Shown: positions 42,615-55,147, counted from the stretch's first letter. The stretch: 64,000 bases of DNA from Pseudocercospora fijiensis CIRAD86 (GCF_000340215.1 NW_006921541.1:1461527-1525526), one strand, 5' to 3'. The notes: generated from the letters alone by a model not told the origin. A program made the numbers and translations.

Positions 42615-45038
42615 TCAGTTGGAATCCGTGACTCCCCATTTCCCGACCTGTTCCATAGCTCCTTTACTACCCTCAGCCAGAACGCCAGTCTGATCTTTGA
42701 GCGCACCAGAAATGCAATGCCAGCCATCTCTTCCGCCTCCCCATCTAAGCACTTCCTCGCGGAACAAATGCCCTTGCTCAGGATTCACAGCATCTCCAAC
42801 TTGGCGCTGAAAGACATCCCGCCAGATCTTTCCAGCGATAGCGCGGTCGAAAAGGTAGGAGTAGTACGTCGCACCGTATCCGAAGAGGTGACCGAAGAAA
42901 CCCTGCCAAGATGTGCCCTGGGGCTCAGGAACTGCTGAGTACCTGTTCCAGACTTCGTGGTAGACCCGTGTGGAATCGCCTTCTTTGTTCCAGCTCAGGG
43001 GTAGGGAAGAGTGGTATTGCTGATCAAGTATGCCGAGCAGGATTTGTGATTCAATCTCAGCGCCTTGCATCCTGCGGTCGATTTCGACTCTTTCTTGAAT
43101 TCGTGATGGGTCCAGAGGTGTATCTGTTTCCCAATGCCGGGCATAGAGAGCGAGCACTTCGGGTGCAGATGCGAAGTTCTCCATCAAGACTGAGGGCAGC
43201 TCGGCGAAATCGGTGGCGCAACGTGTTCCAGAGACGTTTTGCAATGCGGTCCTGCCGCAGATTGAATGCAGTGCATGGCCCATCTCGTGAAAGAGTGTCG
43301 TAAGCTCACGGAATGTGAGGAGCGTTGGTCGTCGGTGAGAAGAGGTATGATCTGCAGGGAGGGAGAAGTCACAAATCAAGGCAATGGTCGGGAGCTGGTA
43401 GAGGGCATTGCCATCACGCGGATTATAATTGGTTGCTAGGCCATCGTTGACTGCTTCCTGCGCGGTCGAGAAGGGTGAGTCTGGTTGAGACGATATGTAT
43501 GCAGCTTCTTGCATCTCCTCATCACCAATGCGCCGCGAGCAGCGCAATGTAAAGTGAGCGGGATTGGGTGACTTCCCAGCTCGCTCGAAGAGATCGCAGT
43601 AGACAACAGCGATGTGGCCTTCATGATCGTCGATCACATCAAGCCTCCTCACATCGTCATTCCAGGTTTCGCCTGGCATAGTCTCGCGTGGCACAAGACG
43701 GATACCGTAGAGTCTGTGAAAGAGGCGAGACAGGCCTTGAAAGACCGTGCCTAAAGAGAAATATGCGCTGAGAATGTCCGGCGTGCGTGCTTTCGACCTT
43801 ACAGATGAGAGTAGCTTCGCCGTGTAGTAATCTCGATCCCAAGCGTTGATTCGGTCTGGGAAGTTTTCCGAATGTGCGTCGCCTTTCTTTAGCTCTAGCA
43901 ATTCCTGGAGCTCGTCTCTGACCTGTGGTGCATTCACTTGGGCCAAGCCATCCAGGAAGGAAGCCACGGCCTCGGGCGTTTTGGCCATCTTGTCAGTCAA
44001 GGTCATGTGTGCAAAACTCTCGTAGTCCGACAACTTTGCCAATTCCGCCCGCTTTTTCAGCAAGCGCTCTAGTCTATTAATGTTCGATTTGGAGGAAGTT
44101 CTGTTCGCCAGGTATATCTCTTGTCGGGTGTCCGGATCTTCCACTGATCGTAAGGCTAGTGTTGCTGGCATACCTTCGGTTGGCAGATTGACAAGGCCCC
44201 ATTTTGTCAATTGTCTTACGAATACTGGGTCCATTCCCTTCATCTTGCTGCTCTCAATGGCCAATAGTGGTTTCTCTGCAGCCATGTTTTCGACAAACTC
44301 GTTGCCGACGACCGCGATCTCGTCCGAGATGTCCACGAAGGCCTGTCTATCCTTCTCCGGCAGTTCGATGGCACTTTTCGCGAAGTCCCGAATTAGGATA
44401 TCGGCCACAGATTTCTCCTCTTCGCTCCATGACTGCCATACTTCTTGAATCGACGCAGCCTTCTTTAACTGTGTATCCAATCCTCTAGTGGTATTTAGGA
44501 TATTCATGTACTGGAACATCATCGCGTACGCCCTGCTCGCAGCAGCCTGTATCTGCCTGTCCGGATGAACGGATCGAATGAAGTCGCTGAGATCAATGAC
44601 ACGACATAGCAAGTCACTTAGTCGATCCATATCTCGCGTGATGTTTTTATATTGCTCCAAGCTGTCATACTTGAGTACTTGCGCAACAATGCGCTGGCAC
44701 TTCTGGAGTGTGACATTGGCGAAGTCCTCGAAGCCTTGCGGTCTTGTGAGGAACTTATTCTGTAGAAGACCTGCATTTTTGCCGCCATATTGATGTTGCG
44801 TCTTGTTCGAGAAGTCTCTCCAGAAGTTGGGTGAATCGAAAATCTGGCGAAGTGTTCTATCGTCGTGTGTTATGCTCGTTGCCGCTCTCGAGATTGGTGG
44901 TGCATATTCGTCCGCTATCGCCGCTGCCGCCGCCGCTCCTTTGGCTGTGGACGATGTGACCAGCGCGCGTCTGGTGTGGTTTCGTATGCATTTCGGACAC
45001 GTCCATGCCTTCCTCTCCAACTGCTTGAGCATCCTCAC
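42615..45038 (-). CDS. oct1: Mitochondrial intermediate peptidase (OCT1)
   Basis: Intronless frame of 807 residues, close to the usual size of this M3-family zinc peptidase. The N-terminus (MRMLKQLERKAWTCPKCIRN) is basic and amphipathic, as expected for a matrix-targeting presequence. The catalytic motif LTTLFHEMGHALHSICGRT (HExxH near residue 584) with a downstream Glu in PSVLMENF-type context marks thimet-type metallopeptidases; the N-terminal SPNFWRDFSNKTQHQYGGKN block fits OCT1/MIP rather than cytosolic thimet oligopeptidase. It removes an octapeptide from imported precursors after MPP cleavage. The start lies only about 80 bp from an inverted repeat and 140 bp from the RIP-mutated block, so its promoter is squeezed by transposon DNA. 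Confidence 0.93.
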   Translation of the reverse strand: MRMLKQLERKAWTCPKCIRNHTRRALVTSSTAKGAAAAAAIADEYAPPISRAATSITHDDRTLRQIFDSPNFWRDFSNKTQHQYGGKNAGLLQNKFLTRPQGFEDFANVTLQKCQRIVAQVLKYDSLEQYKNITRDMDRLSDLLCRVIDLSDFIRSVHPDRQIQAAASRAYAMMFQYMNILNTTRGLDTQLKKAASIQEVWQSWSEEEKSVADILIRDFAKSAIELPEKDRQAFVDISDEIAVVGNEFVENMAAEKPLLAIESSKMKGMDPVFVRQLTKWGLVNLPTEGMPATLALRSVEDPDTRQEIYLANRTSSKSNINRLERLLKKRAELAKLSDYESFAHMTLTDKMAKTPEAVASFLDGLAQVNAPQVRDELQELLELKKGDAHSENFPDRINAWDRDYYTAKLLSSVRSKARTPDILSAYFSLGTVFQGLSRLFHRLYGIRLVPRETMPGETWNDDVRRLDVIDDHEGHIAVVYCDLFERAGKSPNPAHFTLRCSRRIGDEEMQEAAYISSQPDSPFSTAQEAVNDGLATNYNPRDGNALYQLPTIALICDFSLPADHTSSHRRPTLLTFRELTTLFHEMGHALHSICGRTALQNVSGTRCATDFAELPSVLMENFASAPEVLALYARHWETDTPLDPSRIQERVEIDRRMQGAEIESQILLGILDQQYHSSLPLSWNKEGDSTRVYHEVWNRYSAVPEPQGTSWQGFFGHLFGYGATYYSYLFDRAIAGKIWRDVFQRQVGDAVNPEQGHLFREEVLRWGGGRDGWHCISGALKDQTGVLAEGSKGAMEQVGKWGVTDSN

Positions 45039-45120
45039 GTGCCTGGTGTAGATGAACAGAAGGAAGTTCGACTTTCACATGCGCGATGATGTGAGGCTCT
45101 CCCGAAGCCCGAGAGTCCGA

Positions 45121-45152
45121 GATACTATCGTTTGCCCAAAACCTGTCAGTAC
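45121..45152 (+). repeat. Inverted repeat, left copy, flanking the second transposon nest
   Basis: The 32 bases starting GATACTATCGTTTGCCCAAA reappear in reverse orientation at 55612-55643 with two transitions (30/32 identity). Weaker similarity continues on both sides (for example GAAGTTC and CCGAAGCC outward). They may be terminal inverted repeats of the outer transposon or a duplicated promoter segment. Confidence 0.75.
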
Positions 45153-45322
45153 GGTCCGCAGAGCCGCCTCCTCTCTTAAGCCGTATAGGGGTAGGCAAAA
45201 GGGGCACTTTTACGTAGTTTTTATCGTGTTTCTTCTTAATTGTCGTCGTCGAGTAGAGGATAATCGTATATTCGAGCCCCGTACGTATATTCTAACCGTT
45301 TCCGAGTGCTATTACTATAATA

Positions 45323-47083
45323 ATGCCGCTAAGAGAGATACGTACGAATACTAGTAAGCCGCTAGTACGATTAGACGACGAGATAAATAACTCTACGCTA
45401 AAGAAGAAGGTAATCCGCACTCTCGAGAAGACTATTAGTCTACTACTAATAAAAAGGAATACTAATACGGCTTAGTAGGCAAAGGGTAGCTCGAAGAGTA
45501 GGTCTTCTAGCGGTAAGAAGAGCAAAGCGACTGCCGACCTAATTATTAATCTACTAAGTAAGGAGACCGTAGCGGCGCCGGTAGAGGAGACTAGCGGTAT
45601 AGAACTACTAAAATCGGCTATTTCTTCCTCCGCTTCGACCTCTATATCCTTCTCTTTTAATACTATGTAGGAGGCGGCTACTACTACTAGTAGCTAAGCC
45701 GCTCTCGCTATAGGCGCCGCTCCTATTACTTAACCTAGCTCTTTCTCGGACGAGACCTTCTATTATAAAAGCTAGTAGACGCTATTTAATACGATAAAGA
45801 AGGGTACGGCGCGGACTATAGGAACGAAGCTAGTAAAGTTCTTATCGGCTAACAAGTAAGAAGCATAGAACGGACACGCGTAGGCGGCGAAGATAGCGAA
45901 GTTAAATAGTCTCTCGGCGGCGTTTAATTAAGTCGTTATCTATACTAGAGCCGACGGTTAGAAGATAGCTTTTACTAGCGATTAGTATTAAGCTAGAGAT
46001 AATATTAATAGCGATAAGGTCTATAGTAATACTTTATAAGCTAGCAAAGAATTAGTGCTTGCCTCGCGGAAGAATGTCTTTATTAATATCGACTTCTTAA
46101 TAAAGCCTAAACTAGTAGCAGCTAGACCTTTAAGTATTAAGAAGTTAGGTAAACCGGCTTCTAATCTAACCTTAATTTAGCTTACTAACGCCGGCGTTGT
46201 AATAGCTAAATTAGAGGTATAGAACCGGTAGGACTATTATATTCTAAGAGACCTTCTTTATAGCTATAAAGATTGTCTAAATTATTATAAGGCTAGTAAG
46301 TATACTTGCTAGCGTAATAAAGCACTAAAGGACTATAGTAAGAACTACTTTCCGTTCTTTAACGCTACTATAATTGAGGGCTATAAGGCTATCGCTTCTA
46401 GCGAGTAGAAACGAGATCTAGTAACTAATAAGCTCGAGAATAGGATACTAGTACGTCTAGAGATAATAGTAATTAAGAGGAAGATCTAGTTAGAGTTTTA
46501 GAAGGGTAAGGCTCGAAGAATGCGAGGCCGCCGAAGTAGTAAGTCCGAGTCGCTACGTAAAGCCGTTCCTACTACTAGAAGTTAGCCTATTATTCTTAAC
46601 AACTTTAGTAAGGACTTCGGTCGTATTCTAGATAGTAAATTGCGCGGAAGTAGTATTATACCTAGTATACTAAGTAAGACACCTACTCGGGCTCTTATAA
46701 AGACTAGTCTACGTAATATTATACTACTACGGAATATCGTTTAGTACGAGAAGCTAACGGTAGAATTCTTCGACTAGGTTGCCTTATAGCGCGAATTCTA
46801 GGATTACGACTATCTACGGCCTTATATCGCCTATTTCGTCGGTATAGGCTAGACGCTAGAGACTATCTGCAATTTAACAAAGGACGACTAGCCGGCGGCA
46901 CTTACTAAAGTAGATAGAATAAGGTTAAGATTGAAGAAAGCTATCGTCGAGTTTATAAGGAAGAAATAGGATAAGATTATAGCGGCGGAAGCAGCCGTAG
47001 CGGAGGAAGGAGAGAATTTCTAGGAATCCGGGCTTTCTTTAGGCATCGATCTTTATATAACTATAATATATCTAAACTTGTAA
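45323..47083 (+). pseudogene. Unknown 586-codon frame in the outer transposon, RIP-mutated
   Basis: From ATG at 45323 one frame can be followed to TAATAA at 47081-47086 with no indel; it is broken only by TAG/TAA codons that sit where glutamine would be. The predicted product is Ser/Ala rich early on (residues 40-150), then mixed alpha/beta, with basic segments such as GKARRMRGRRSSKSESL (about residue 395) and an acidic or helical end. I do not recognise the family: no DDE, RT, HTH or zinc motif is obvious. Its position beside a Tc1-like transposase and inside the same inverted repeats suggests an accessory transposon protein. Comparison with intact copies elsewhere in the genome would settle this. 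Confidence 0.6.
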
Positions 47084-48212
47084 TAAGCGGGAGATTCTTG
47101 CGGTAATAGCACTTATTTAGCCTATATATAATTAATTAATACAATGCGTTAGTTATAGAACACTAAGAGCGATAGGCAAAGCTAGCGTTCGAATATATTT
47201 ATTCGAATCTCTAACTCGGAGCTTTCCGCGCGCTAGTAGCGACTAGTTACATTACTCGAAATCTTCGAAGTCTACCTCTTATTCGCTATCTTCCTCGTTA
47301 TCTTCCTTAAATATACCCTTACCGTTATAATATACTTCTAATACGTCGTTAATTATCGACGGTAAGGTATTCTAAGCCTATTCTATCTATTAGGACTCTT
47401 CCGAGTCTAGCGCTATTATATTCTAAGCCGCGCCGGCGGTATGTTCGAATTCGGCTAGATCGTACGGAATATCGATACTATCGACGTTATATCTAGCAAA
47501 CTTAAACAACTCTCTCGATCTACGACCCCTATACTTATATAGGTACTAAAGCAAGTAGTCCTAGAAGCCGACAAATCTTAGAAGGTCGTCTCGGTATTTT
47601 TTAATAACTTTCTTTAGTAGATTAAAGCTACCCTCGATCGGGTTTAAATCCGGCGAATACGGCGGTAGAAATTCGAGGTAATAGCCGGTATCTAGTATCG
47701 CCTACTTAACTCTCGCACTATAGTAGATACTAGCATTATCTATAACAAATTCTATCGGCGGACCATCCTCGAGGCAAGGCAGGACTTGCTTAGTTAGCTA
47801 GAGATAGAAACGATTAGAATTAATCGATCCTTAGTATACGTAAGTATACGGAAGATAGCCGTATAGCGTAAACGCAGGCAATACTAACTATCTAACTTCT
47901 CGCCTTATATAGGCAATATTAACGCAAGTTAGACCTCTTACCGACTATCTATACTTCCGCTAACTAGTCTTCTAATTAGATATAGTCTTATCGATAAATA
48001 CGAGTCGATCTACCGGCTATTTAGCGCACCTAATCGTCTATAAAGCCCTTAAGAACGGATTACGCTCCTTCGCTTTACGTTTAACCTACTTACGAGTTAT
48101 ACCTATCTCCTGCTTTAGGACCTTCGATAGTATAGGCGCCTTTACCTAAATACCCTCTCCGCTATTACTTATCGGTCGTAGCCGTAGAAACTCGTCCTTA
48201 AGAGCTTAGATT

Positions 48213-48217
48213 ATCTC
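48213..48217. repeat. Target site duplication ATCTC, left copy
   Basis: ATCTC immediately before the LTR at 48218; the same five bases follow the other LTR at 55148-55152. Confidence 0.92.
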
Positions 48218-48525
48218 TGTAAGAAAATAGGTATATAGCAACGTATAGAACACCCTCTACTAATCGCTATAGTAGAAAGTAGAACTAAACCGTGCCTTTC
48301 TTAGAATAGGGCAGAGCGACTACTATTAACTAGGCCTAGTACGGATAGCATATCTGCCGTGCCGGATACCGAGTATGTCCGTACGAGTAATCGAGCATTA
48401 CGCGTATACGCTAAGCAAGCTTATCGCTAGCGCGGCTGCATCGTACTACACGTAATAACATTATATAATTGTTATATAGGCTTGCTAAGGCAGGATAGGA
48501 GACTTTACTTGCTTAGGTTCTTATA
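48218..48525 (-). repeat. 3' LTR of gypsy element 2
   Basis: Starts TGTAAGAAAATAGG and ends GGTTCTTATA in plus-strand order; the ends TGTAAGAA/TTCTTACA are perfect inverted repeats in the unmutated form. Nearly identical to 54840-55147, differing by transitions. Confidence 0.93.
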
Positions 48526-48545
48526 ATTATCTCCTTCCCCCGGTA
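48526..48545 (-). other. Polypurine tract of element 2
   Basis: Read on the minus strand, a run CCGGGGGAAGGAGATAAT lies directly before the 3' LTR, as needed for plus-strand priming. It also supports the minus-strand orientation. Confidence 0.7.
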
Positions 48546-49860
48546 TAGCTATCCTAGCTATAGGGCAATATAGTAAATTATACTATTTCTTATACTCTAC
48601 GCTGTATATGCGTACCTTATACGCATCTATTGCTGCGCTATAGTTGCTAGGTACGTTACGATCTGCCTCGTAGTTGCTTGTTTGTTTATAGATTTAAAGC
48701 GCAGCTACTTCTAGCACTAACTAGAAGTTACCTAAATTTCTAAGAACGCGGTAGCTACGCGAGAACGTAAGCTGTCCGAAAGCGAGGCGAGTATTTAAAG
48801 CATTCGAAGCCCGCTTAAAAACTTCTTCTTTTTCTAAGCGCTCCGAATACTACCTGCCTACCCTCCGCCTACTCCCCTCCTACGCCCCCCTAGTATTACT
48901 TAAAGATTTTTCTTTTTTAAATATCTATCTAAAAAAACATTACTAGTATAGCTACTCCTTCGCGTGCCTTAGGCAAGCGCGCCGTAGGCGCTCCGCCCTC
49001 GATACCTACTACGCCTACCTAGCGCCCCCTAAAAGTCCTAGAGAGCTATACTTATTGCTTTAGGTATATAACGGCTAATAGTACGTTTTCTCGCCCCTTG
49101 CTACGTATACGCGCTTCGTAACTAACTCGCTTTAGATAACTTATCTAAGCTCTACGTAGGCGGCAATATAGACCCTACTACTAAGTGTAACTACGATCGC
49201 TACCGTAGCAGCTACTATACCTATACGCCTATTACGGCACGCGCGCTAGTGTCGCTACTAGCCCGCATCCGCGCCGCGCGCGCTACGCGCGACCTTTACG
49301 ATCTAGACGGCTACGACTCCCTCGAGGAGTTTAACGAGGCCTTAGAGGCACTCTAGGCTAATCTAGACGCCGTCGTCGCTCGTAGGTTTCTTATACGCTC
49401 CGCTTGCGCTTCGCATACTAACCTCGTTATTAGTTATCCTATCTACACTCGATGCCTTTTATATTAATAAGAATAAGGTAACCCTAGGCGGCAAAGCCCT
49501 AGCCCGTAAGGGGGCCGCTAGCGGGTCCCTTACGGATGTTAACCTACTTAGTGCCCTCGAGAATATCGGCACTAACCTAGCTAGTTTAGTAGAGATTGGT
49601 CGTTAGGTATAGTTTTTCCTATAGCCTCGTTTTACTTACGCTTCGTATGCTAACTATACTAGAACCTCGCTTAGCGCGTCGGCGCTAACGCCGTCGCCGC
49701 TGTCGATGCCGCTATAGGCATCGAGTAGGAGGAGTCCGAGGAGGAGTCTAAGTATAGGCCTTTTTTAGTAGCGAAACGAGCACGTGTCTACTATTTCTCT
49801 TAAGTTTCATTTTCTTTTGTTTTAATTACTGCCTACGCTTACGCTTCGCTTAAGCTTCGA
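48546..49860. other. Non-coding stretch between pol and 3' LTR of element 2
   Basis: About 1.3 kb inside the retroelement with no pol motifs. Parts (about 49160-49790) could be a small further reading frame on the plus strand, with GACGGCTACGACTCCCTCGA-like codon order and few stops, but I cannot name it. It may be captured sequence or a long 3' untranslated region. Confidence 0.4.
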
Positions 49861-49869
49861 ACTCGTCTA

Positions 49870-52800
49870 ACGCTATAGAATCTTTAATATAAACAGCTAG
49901 CTCCTAAGTATTGTATTCTTTAGGCTAACCTCGCTACTTAACAAGGTAGTACGCCTTCCGCTTCTTTATCTTCTTTGCTACGATTGTTTCTACCTGCTAT
50001 TTATCGCCTTTAGCGACGGGTATGCTTACCTTATGCTCCTCGCTATCGCGCCTATACTAAGGCTCGAGGAGGGAAATATAGAAAACATTGTAGATCTTCG
50101 TGCTTAACGGTAGTACTAGGCGGTACGCCTACGCTCTAACTGCGTTAATAATGCGGAAAGGCCCTATATACTTCGGGCTAAGTTTCTTCTTTAGAATATC
50201 TAAGCTAATATTCTTTATCGATAGTAAGACTAGGTCGCCTATACTGTATATCTTAGCAGTATAGTATACATTGTATTACTTAGCCTAGTATTCTGCTGCT
50301 TTCTGCTAGCGTTCTATAAGCGTTTTATACGCTTTCCGTAGTCGCTCCGTAGCGTCGATAGCTGCTAGTGCCCTTCCCTTAGTTAGCTCGTCCCGAGCTA
50401 GTAGCTTATTTGCGCTTAGCATTAAATTAGGATTGAAGCCGTAGAGTATACTAAAAGGGCTTATACGTAACGTAGGATAAACGCTATTGTTATAGGCAAA
50501 CTCTACCTAGGGCAATAGTTTAGCCTAATTATCCTAGTTCTCGGAGCAATAGTATCGTAGATATTGCTCGAGGGTCTAGTTTGCGCGTTCGGTCTGCCTA
50601 TTAGTCTAAGGATAGAAGGCTATACTAAGCCTACGCTTTATATACGCTTCGAAGTAGAAGTCGCTCTAAAACTAGCTAGTAAATAGCGATCTACGATCGC
50701 TAACAATATCTAATAGTACTCTAAAACGCCTAATTACCTCCCTTTAAAGGATATCCGCGAGTTCTACTACTATATACTTCTTTGTCGTTAGGATAAAGAG
50801 GCTTATCTTCGTATAGCGGTCGACTATTACGAGGATCGTAGTATATACGTAGGCACCGAGCTTGCTCGGCGGGAGATCGGTAATAAAGTCTATCGTTAAT
50901 TCTTGCTAAGGTCGGGTCGGTATAGGTAGAGTAGCGAGCTCGCTATATAGACGATAGCGCTTCGCCTTCGACTGTTAACAAATTCTATAGGTACGGACAT
51001 AGGCCGTAATATCCTCGGCTATCTTCGGCTAGAAGTACTTTCGGCGTATTAGGTCTATAGTCTTAGCTATACTAAAGTGTCTAGCTAAAGGGTCGTCGTA
51101 GTGCATGCGTATTAGTTACGTACGCAATGCGTAGTCCTTAGGGACATATAGCGCATCGCTATAATAAATAAGGTTACTACGGCGTAAATAGCTAGGCGTA
51201 AGGTTAGAACTACTTAACGAGGCTAAGCTACCCGACGGTAAGCTTATCTCGTATAAGCCTCCTCCTCTCGCTTACTCTAACTATTATAGAGTGCGTACGA
51301 AACTAAGGATTATATTAGGCGTCTCGTAGTAGGGCCCGTTATTCCTAACAATAGTAGCCGCTACTCTTGCGGGACTGCTAATAAAACTCTTGCGTTCCGC
51401 TAGCGCTATACTAGCGTCTCGTATCCCTATACATATAATAGAGATGCGTTTTATAATTAGCTCGATATCCTCGGGCAGATTTAACTATAGAGCTAGTTTC
51501 GACTATAATATAGGGAGAAGGTTGTTTACCGCCTACGACTCGCTCTCGTAGTCGCTACGTCGTAAAGGCGTATCGGCTAGGTTTCGCTTACTAGCCCGAT
51601 GTTTAATAGTAAAGTTAAAAGGTATAAGGAAGGTTGCCTATCTTGCCTGCCTTCCGACGAGCTGCTTTATCTTTATAAAGCCCTTAAGATTAGCGTAGTC
51701 GACAACTACGCGGGTCGTATACTAGGCGCCGTCGAGGTACGGGCGCTAATGCTTAAAGGATTCGATAACCGCTAGGAGCTCCTAGTTATAGGTCTTATAA
51801 TTCGTCTCGGCTAGGACTATTTTTCGTAACTAGAAGGCAATAGGGTACTAATTCCTATCTTCGCTCTATTATAATATAATTCCTACTAAGGCAAACGTAG
51901 AGGCATCGGTCTCGATACGTAGGGGCTTCGTAGGATTATAGTATCGCAATATCGAGGCTAAGCTAAAAGTAGCCTTTAGCTAGCGGAACGCTTGCTCCTC
52001 GCTTTCGCCCTACGGGACCTACCCTAGCTTCTAGCTATTTACGGCACCTTTCGATAGGGCGGTTAGCGGTATAACGATTCGGGAGTAATTTAGAATAAAC
52101 CTCCGGTAGAAGTTGTAGAATCCAAGGAAGGATTAAACCTCCTTTAGCGTTAATAGGCGAGGCTATTCGGTAATAGCGTTTACCCTACGCTAATCTATCG
52201 ACACGCCTTCGGTACTAACGATAAACCCGAGAAATTCGACTTCTTTCTTCTAGAAGGAACATTTCTTTCTGTTCGTATATAAGGCGAACTTCCGGAGCCG
52301 CGTAAGGATAGCGCGTACGTCTCGTACGTAGTCCTCTCGCGTTTTGCTATAGATAAGAATATCGTTAAGGTAAACGATATAGCAAATATCAACTAGGCTA
52401 GCTAACGCCCTATTAATATATCCTTAAAACGTAGTAGGAGCATTAGTAAGCCTAAAAGGCATTACCTTGTACTCGAAGTACCCGTACCGCGTACGGAACG
52501 TAGTCTTCTACTCGTCGCCTCGCTTAATACGGATACGGTAATATGCATCCTAAAGGTCTAAGGACGTATACTATTTGGCGTCCTTAAGCCTATTAAGCGT
52601 TTCGCTAATAAGAGGCAGGGGGTAACGATTTTTAATAGTAATCTCGTTTAGCCCCCTATAATCGACGTAGAGTCTTAGACTACTATCCTTCTTTAGTACG
52701 AATAGGATCGGAGCACCCGCCTCGCTTATACTAAGCTAGATCTAATTATTATCTAAGGCCGAGCTTAGGTAATTACGAAGGTCGCTAAGCTCTCTTCTTA

Positions 52801-53300
52801 AAGAATAGTAGAGAGGTTTGTATAGCGGCTTCGTTCCGGGGATTAGGTCGATCGTATACTCTACGTCTTCGGGGAGCTTGCGTCTCGCTTTAGGCGTTAT
52901 TATAAAGACGTCTTCGAAGTCTTTAAATTCTTCTAGCAAGGATAAACTTTTAGCGATGTCGCGGAGCTAGCGAACGCTAATCGTATATACGTATAGGGCG
53001 TTACGTATATCCTTCTAGAATTCCTATAGTTCCTATATACGTATCGAACGGCGAACGCGCTACGGCTTCGTTCCTATAGGTCTAGGCATCCGTCGAACTA
53101 TCGACGATTACCTTTTAATCGCGCCTCTAAGGCCTACTAAGAATAATATTAGGGAGGGGTATCTCGAAAGCGTAGAACACTCCGGTAGTAATGCGTTCTT
53201 AGCCTATAGAGTCGGCGATCCGTAAGCGTAGATAATGCGCTCTATAGTAGTATCCTCGGTCGCCTTAGAAACTGTCGGCACTAGGCAGCACGGTATTAAT
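49870..53300 (-). pseudogene. pol region of element 2 (PR-RT-RH-INT-chromodomain)
   Basis: Minus-strand reading. Before RT is a stop-free stretch (52939-52742) with DVEYTIDLIPGTKPLYKPLY, the typical gypsy RT entry. RT continues with a YLDDILIYSKTRED box near 52370 and FLGFIVSTEGV near 52220, where the YxDD motif is kept intact. RNase H and integrase follow leftwards, and the end near 49990-49860 reads KAYYLVKQRGQPKEYNTQEL, a chromodomain (usual form YLVKWKGY..NTWE, with Trp lost to RIP). Chromodomains direct integration to heterochromatin. Confidence 0.85.
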
Positions 53301-53399
53301 AATCCGCTAAGGCTAGTATCGTAGAACGAATTCTTAAGATACTATATTAATATTAGTAGCATTATCTAATAAGCATTCGACGGACACTTCCCCTTCTTA

Positions 53400-54800
53400 C
53401 GTAACGATTGCTCCGCGTACGCGTCCCGTAGGTACTACTACTACTAAGCTACTCGGTTGAGATTCCGCACCTATCCCTAGCTCTTAGGAGGTACCTTATC
53501 TTTTCCCTTAGCCTTTAAGTCGTTCTTCTTCTCTTTAGCGTTAGCGGCTACCTTACGTACCGTAGGGTTGTCGTCTTTCTAGAGATAGCGGTTTAGGTAC
53601 GCGTTCTTATAATAGCCTTTCTAGCGATAGCTATAACATTCGACCTTACTAATATTATACCCGCCTTATAAGTTATCGCCCTTCGTATGCTTTCCGCCTA
53701 CGCTACGGTCGCGATTTAACTACTGCTTACAGGCCTAACTATTAGATCGACGCTTCTTGCCTTTACTACCTCCGGTTTTATCGTAGTTACGATCCTTGCG
53801 TTTACTAGACGGCTTGTTAGGGGTCTCGATACGCGTCGCAAGCTCTACGAGTTCGTAACGCGTCGTTAGTACCGTATAGTATTTAATAATCGCGCTACGA
53901 ATCGCCGGCTAGAGTTTAACGAGGAGATAGCGGATCCTATACTCCTCGCTATAGTCGCTAAGTTAATCTTCAAGCACTGCGAGCTTAAGGGCAAAGCTTT
54001 AGACTAACTGTCCCTTACGCTAACGGGCCGCCTTATACTCGAGGGTTACGTCTAGCATACGGTTTATAGGGTCCCTAACGCAGTCCCGACAGAAGGTTTT
54101 AAAGTCCTAGTAAGTGTAATTTTATAGGTCCTTAAGGCTATTTTTATTATACTATCGCTCCTACGCATCGCCTACGAGGTATATAATACTATAAAGCACC
54201 TTGCTTTCGTCCGTATAATAGGTAGCCCCGGATAGTATAAAGGTAATAGAAAGTTCTCTAAGGAATCGCCTCGACTCCTTAATCGTATCGCCTTTAAAGG
54301 GCTTAAGTTCCTTTAGGCGAGGCTTAATAGCCGCAAGACTAGCGACTACGTAGCTTATACTAGGTATAGTAGCTACGCTTAGCGCATTTCCGGAAAGAGG
54401 TAGTCGATACGAGACAGATTTAGCTTTCTAAGATTTAGGCCTCTAAATCGACTCGTTAGCTAATTCTTCCTCGTCCTCGTCCTCGTCTAGAGGTAAGGTC
54501 CTCGTAGGACCCTCGCTAGCAGTACCGCTACTCGGAGCTAGCGCATCGCCTACGTCCCTAAGGGTACGAAGACGCGCATTCTCTCGCTTAGCTTCTTAAG
54601 CCTAGACTTCTAGCCTAAGTACTTCTTGCTTAGCTAGAAATCGTTCGAGCTATAGGTAGATCGCTTCCCGGCGCACCTAATATTCGGCCTCGTATTATTG
54701 TGTCGCCGCGTCGTTTTCTAATACTATCGGCGCTCCTAGGGTATTATTCTACGCGTTTCCCGCGCCCGGCGCGTTCGGATCGCTTACGTTTATCTTTTAG
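53400..54800 (-). pseudogene. gag region of element 2
   Basis: Minus-strand frame starting near the 5' LTR. It shows an acidic run DEDEDEDEEE (about 54475), a retrotransposon gag core (FKGDTIKESRRFLRE near 54290, FCRDCVRDPINRML near 54080) and a degraded CCHC knuckle near 53640 (CYSYRQKGYYKNAYLN), whose Cys and His have become Tyr by RIP. Confidence 0.75.
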
Positions 54801-54839
54801 GGTTCTATAGGCCGCTATAAAGGGTAGACGGTTTAGAAC

Positions 54840-55147
54840 TATAAGAAAATAGGTATATAGCAACGTATAGAATACCCTCTACTAATCGCCGTAGTAGAAA
54901 GTAGAACTAAACCGTACCTTTCTTAGAATAGGGCAGAGCGACTACTATTAACTAGGCCTAGTACGGATAGTATATCTACTATACCGGATACCGAGTATAT
55001 CCGTACGAGTAATCGAGCATTACGCGTATACGCTAAGCAAGCTTATCGCTAGCGCGGCTGCATCGTACTGCACGTAATAATATTATATAATTATTATATA
55101 GGCTTACTAAGGTAGGACAGGAGACTTTACTTGCTTAGGTTCTTACA
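54840..55147 (-). repeat. 5' LTR of gypsy element 2
   Basis: Partner of 48218-48525; starts TATAAGAAAATAGG and ends GGTTCTTACA in plus-strand order. Being the right-hand copy of a minus-strand element it is the 5' LTR. Confidence 0.93.

Larger units (their letters stand above)
48218..55147 (-). mobile_element. Ty3/gypsy chromovirus-type LTR retrotransposon 2, RIP-mutated
   Basis: A 6,930-bp full-length insertion transcribed on the minus strand, with two 308-bp LTRs, a 5-bp target duplication, gag, pol with chromodomain and a polypurine tract. Its LTRs, length and proteins differ from element 1, so it is another family. It landed in the Tc1-like transposase gene. Stops at glutamine sites and TG loss show RIP after insertion. 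Confidence 0.93.
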
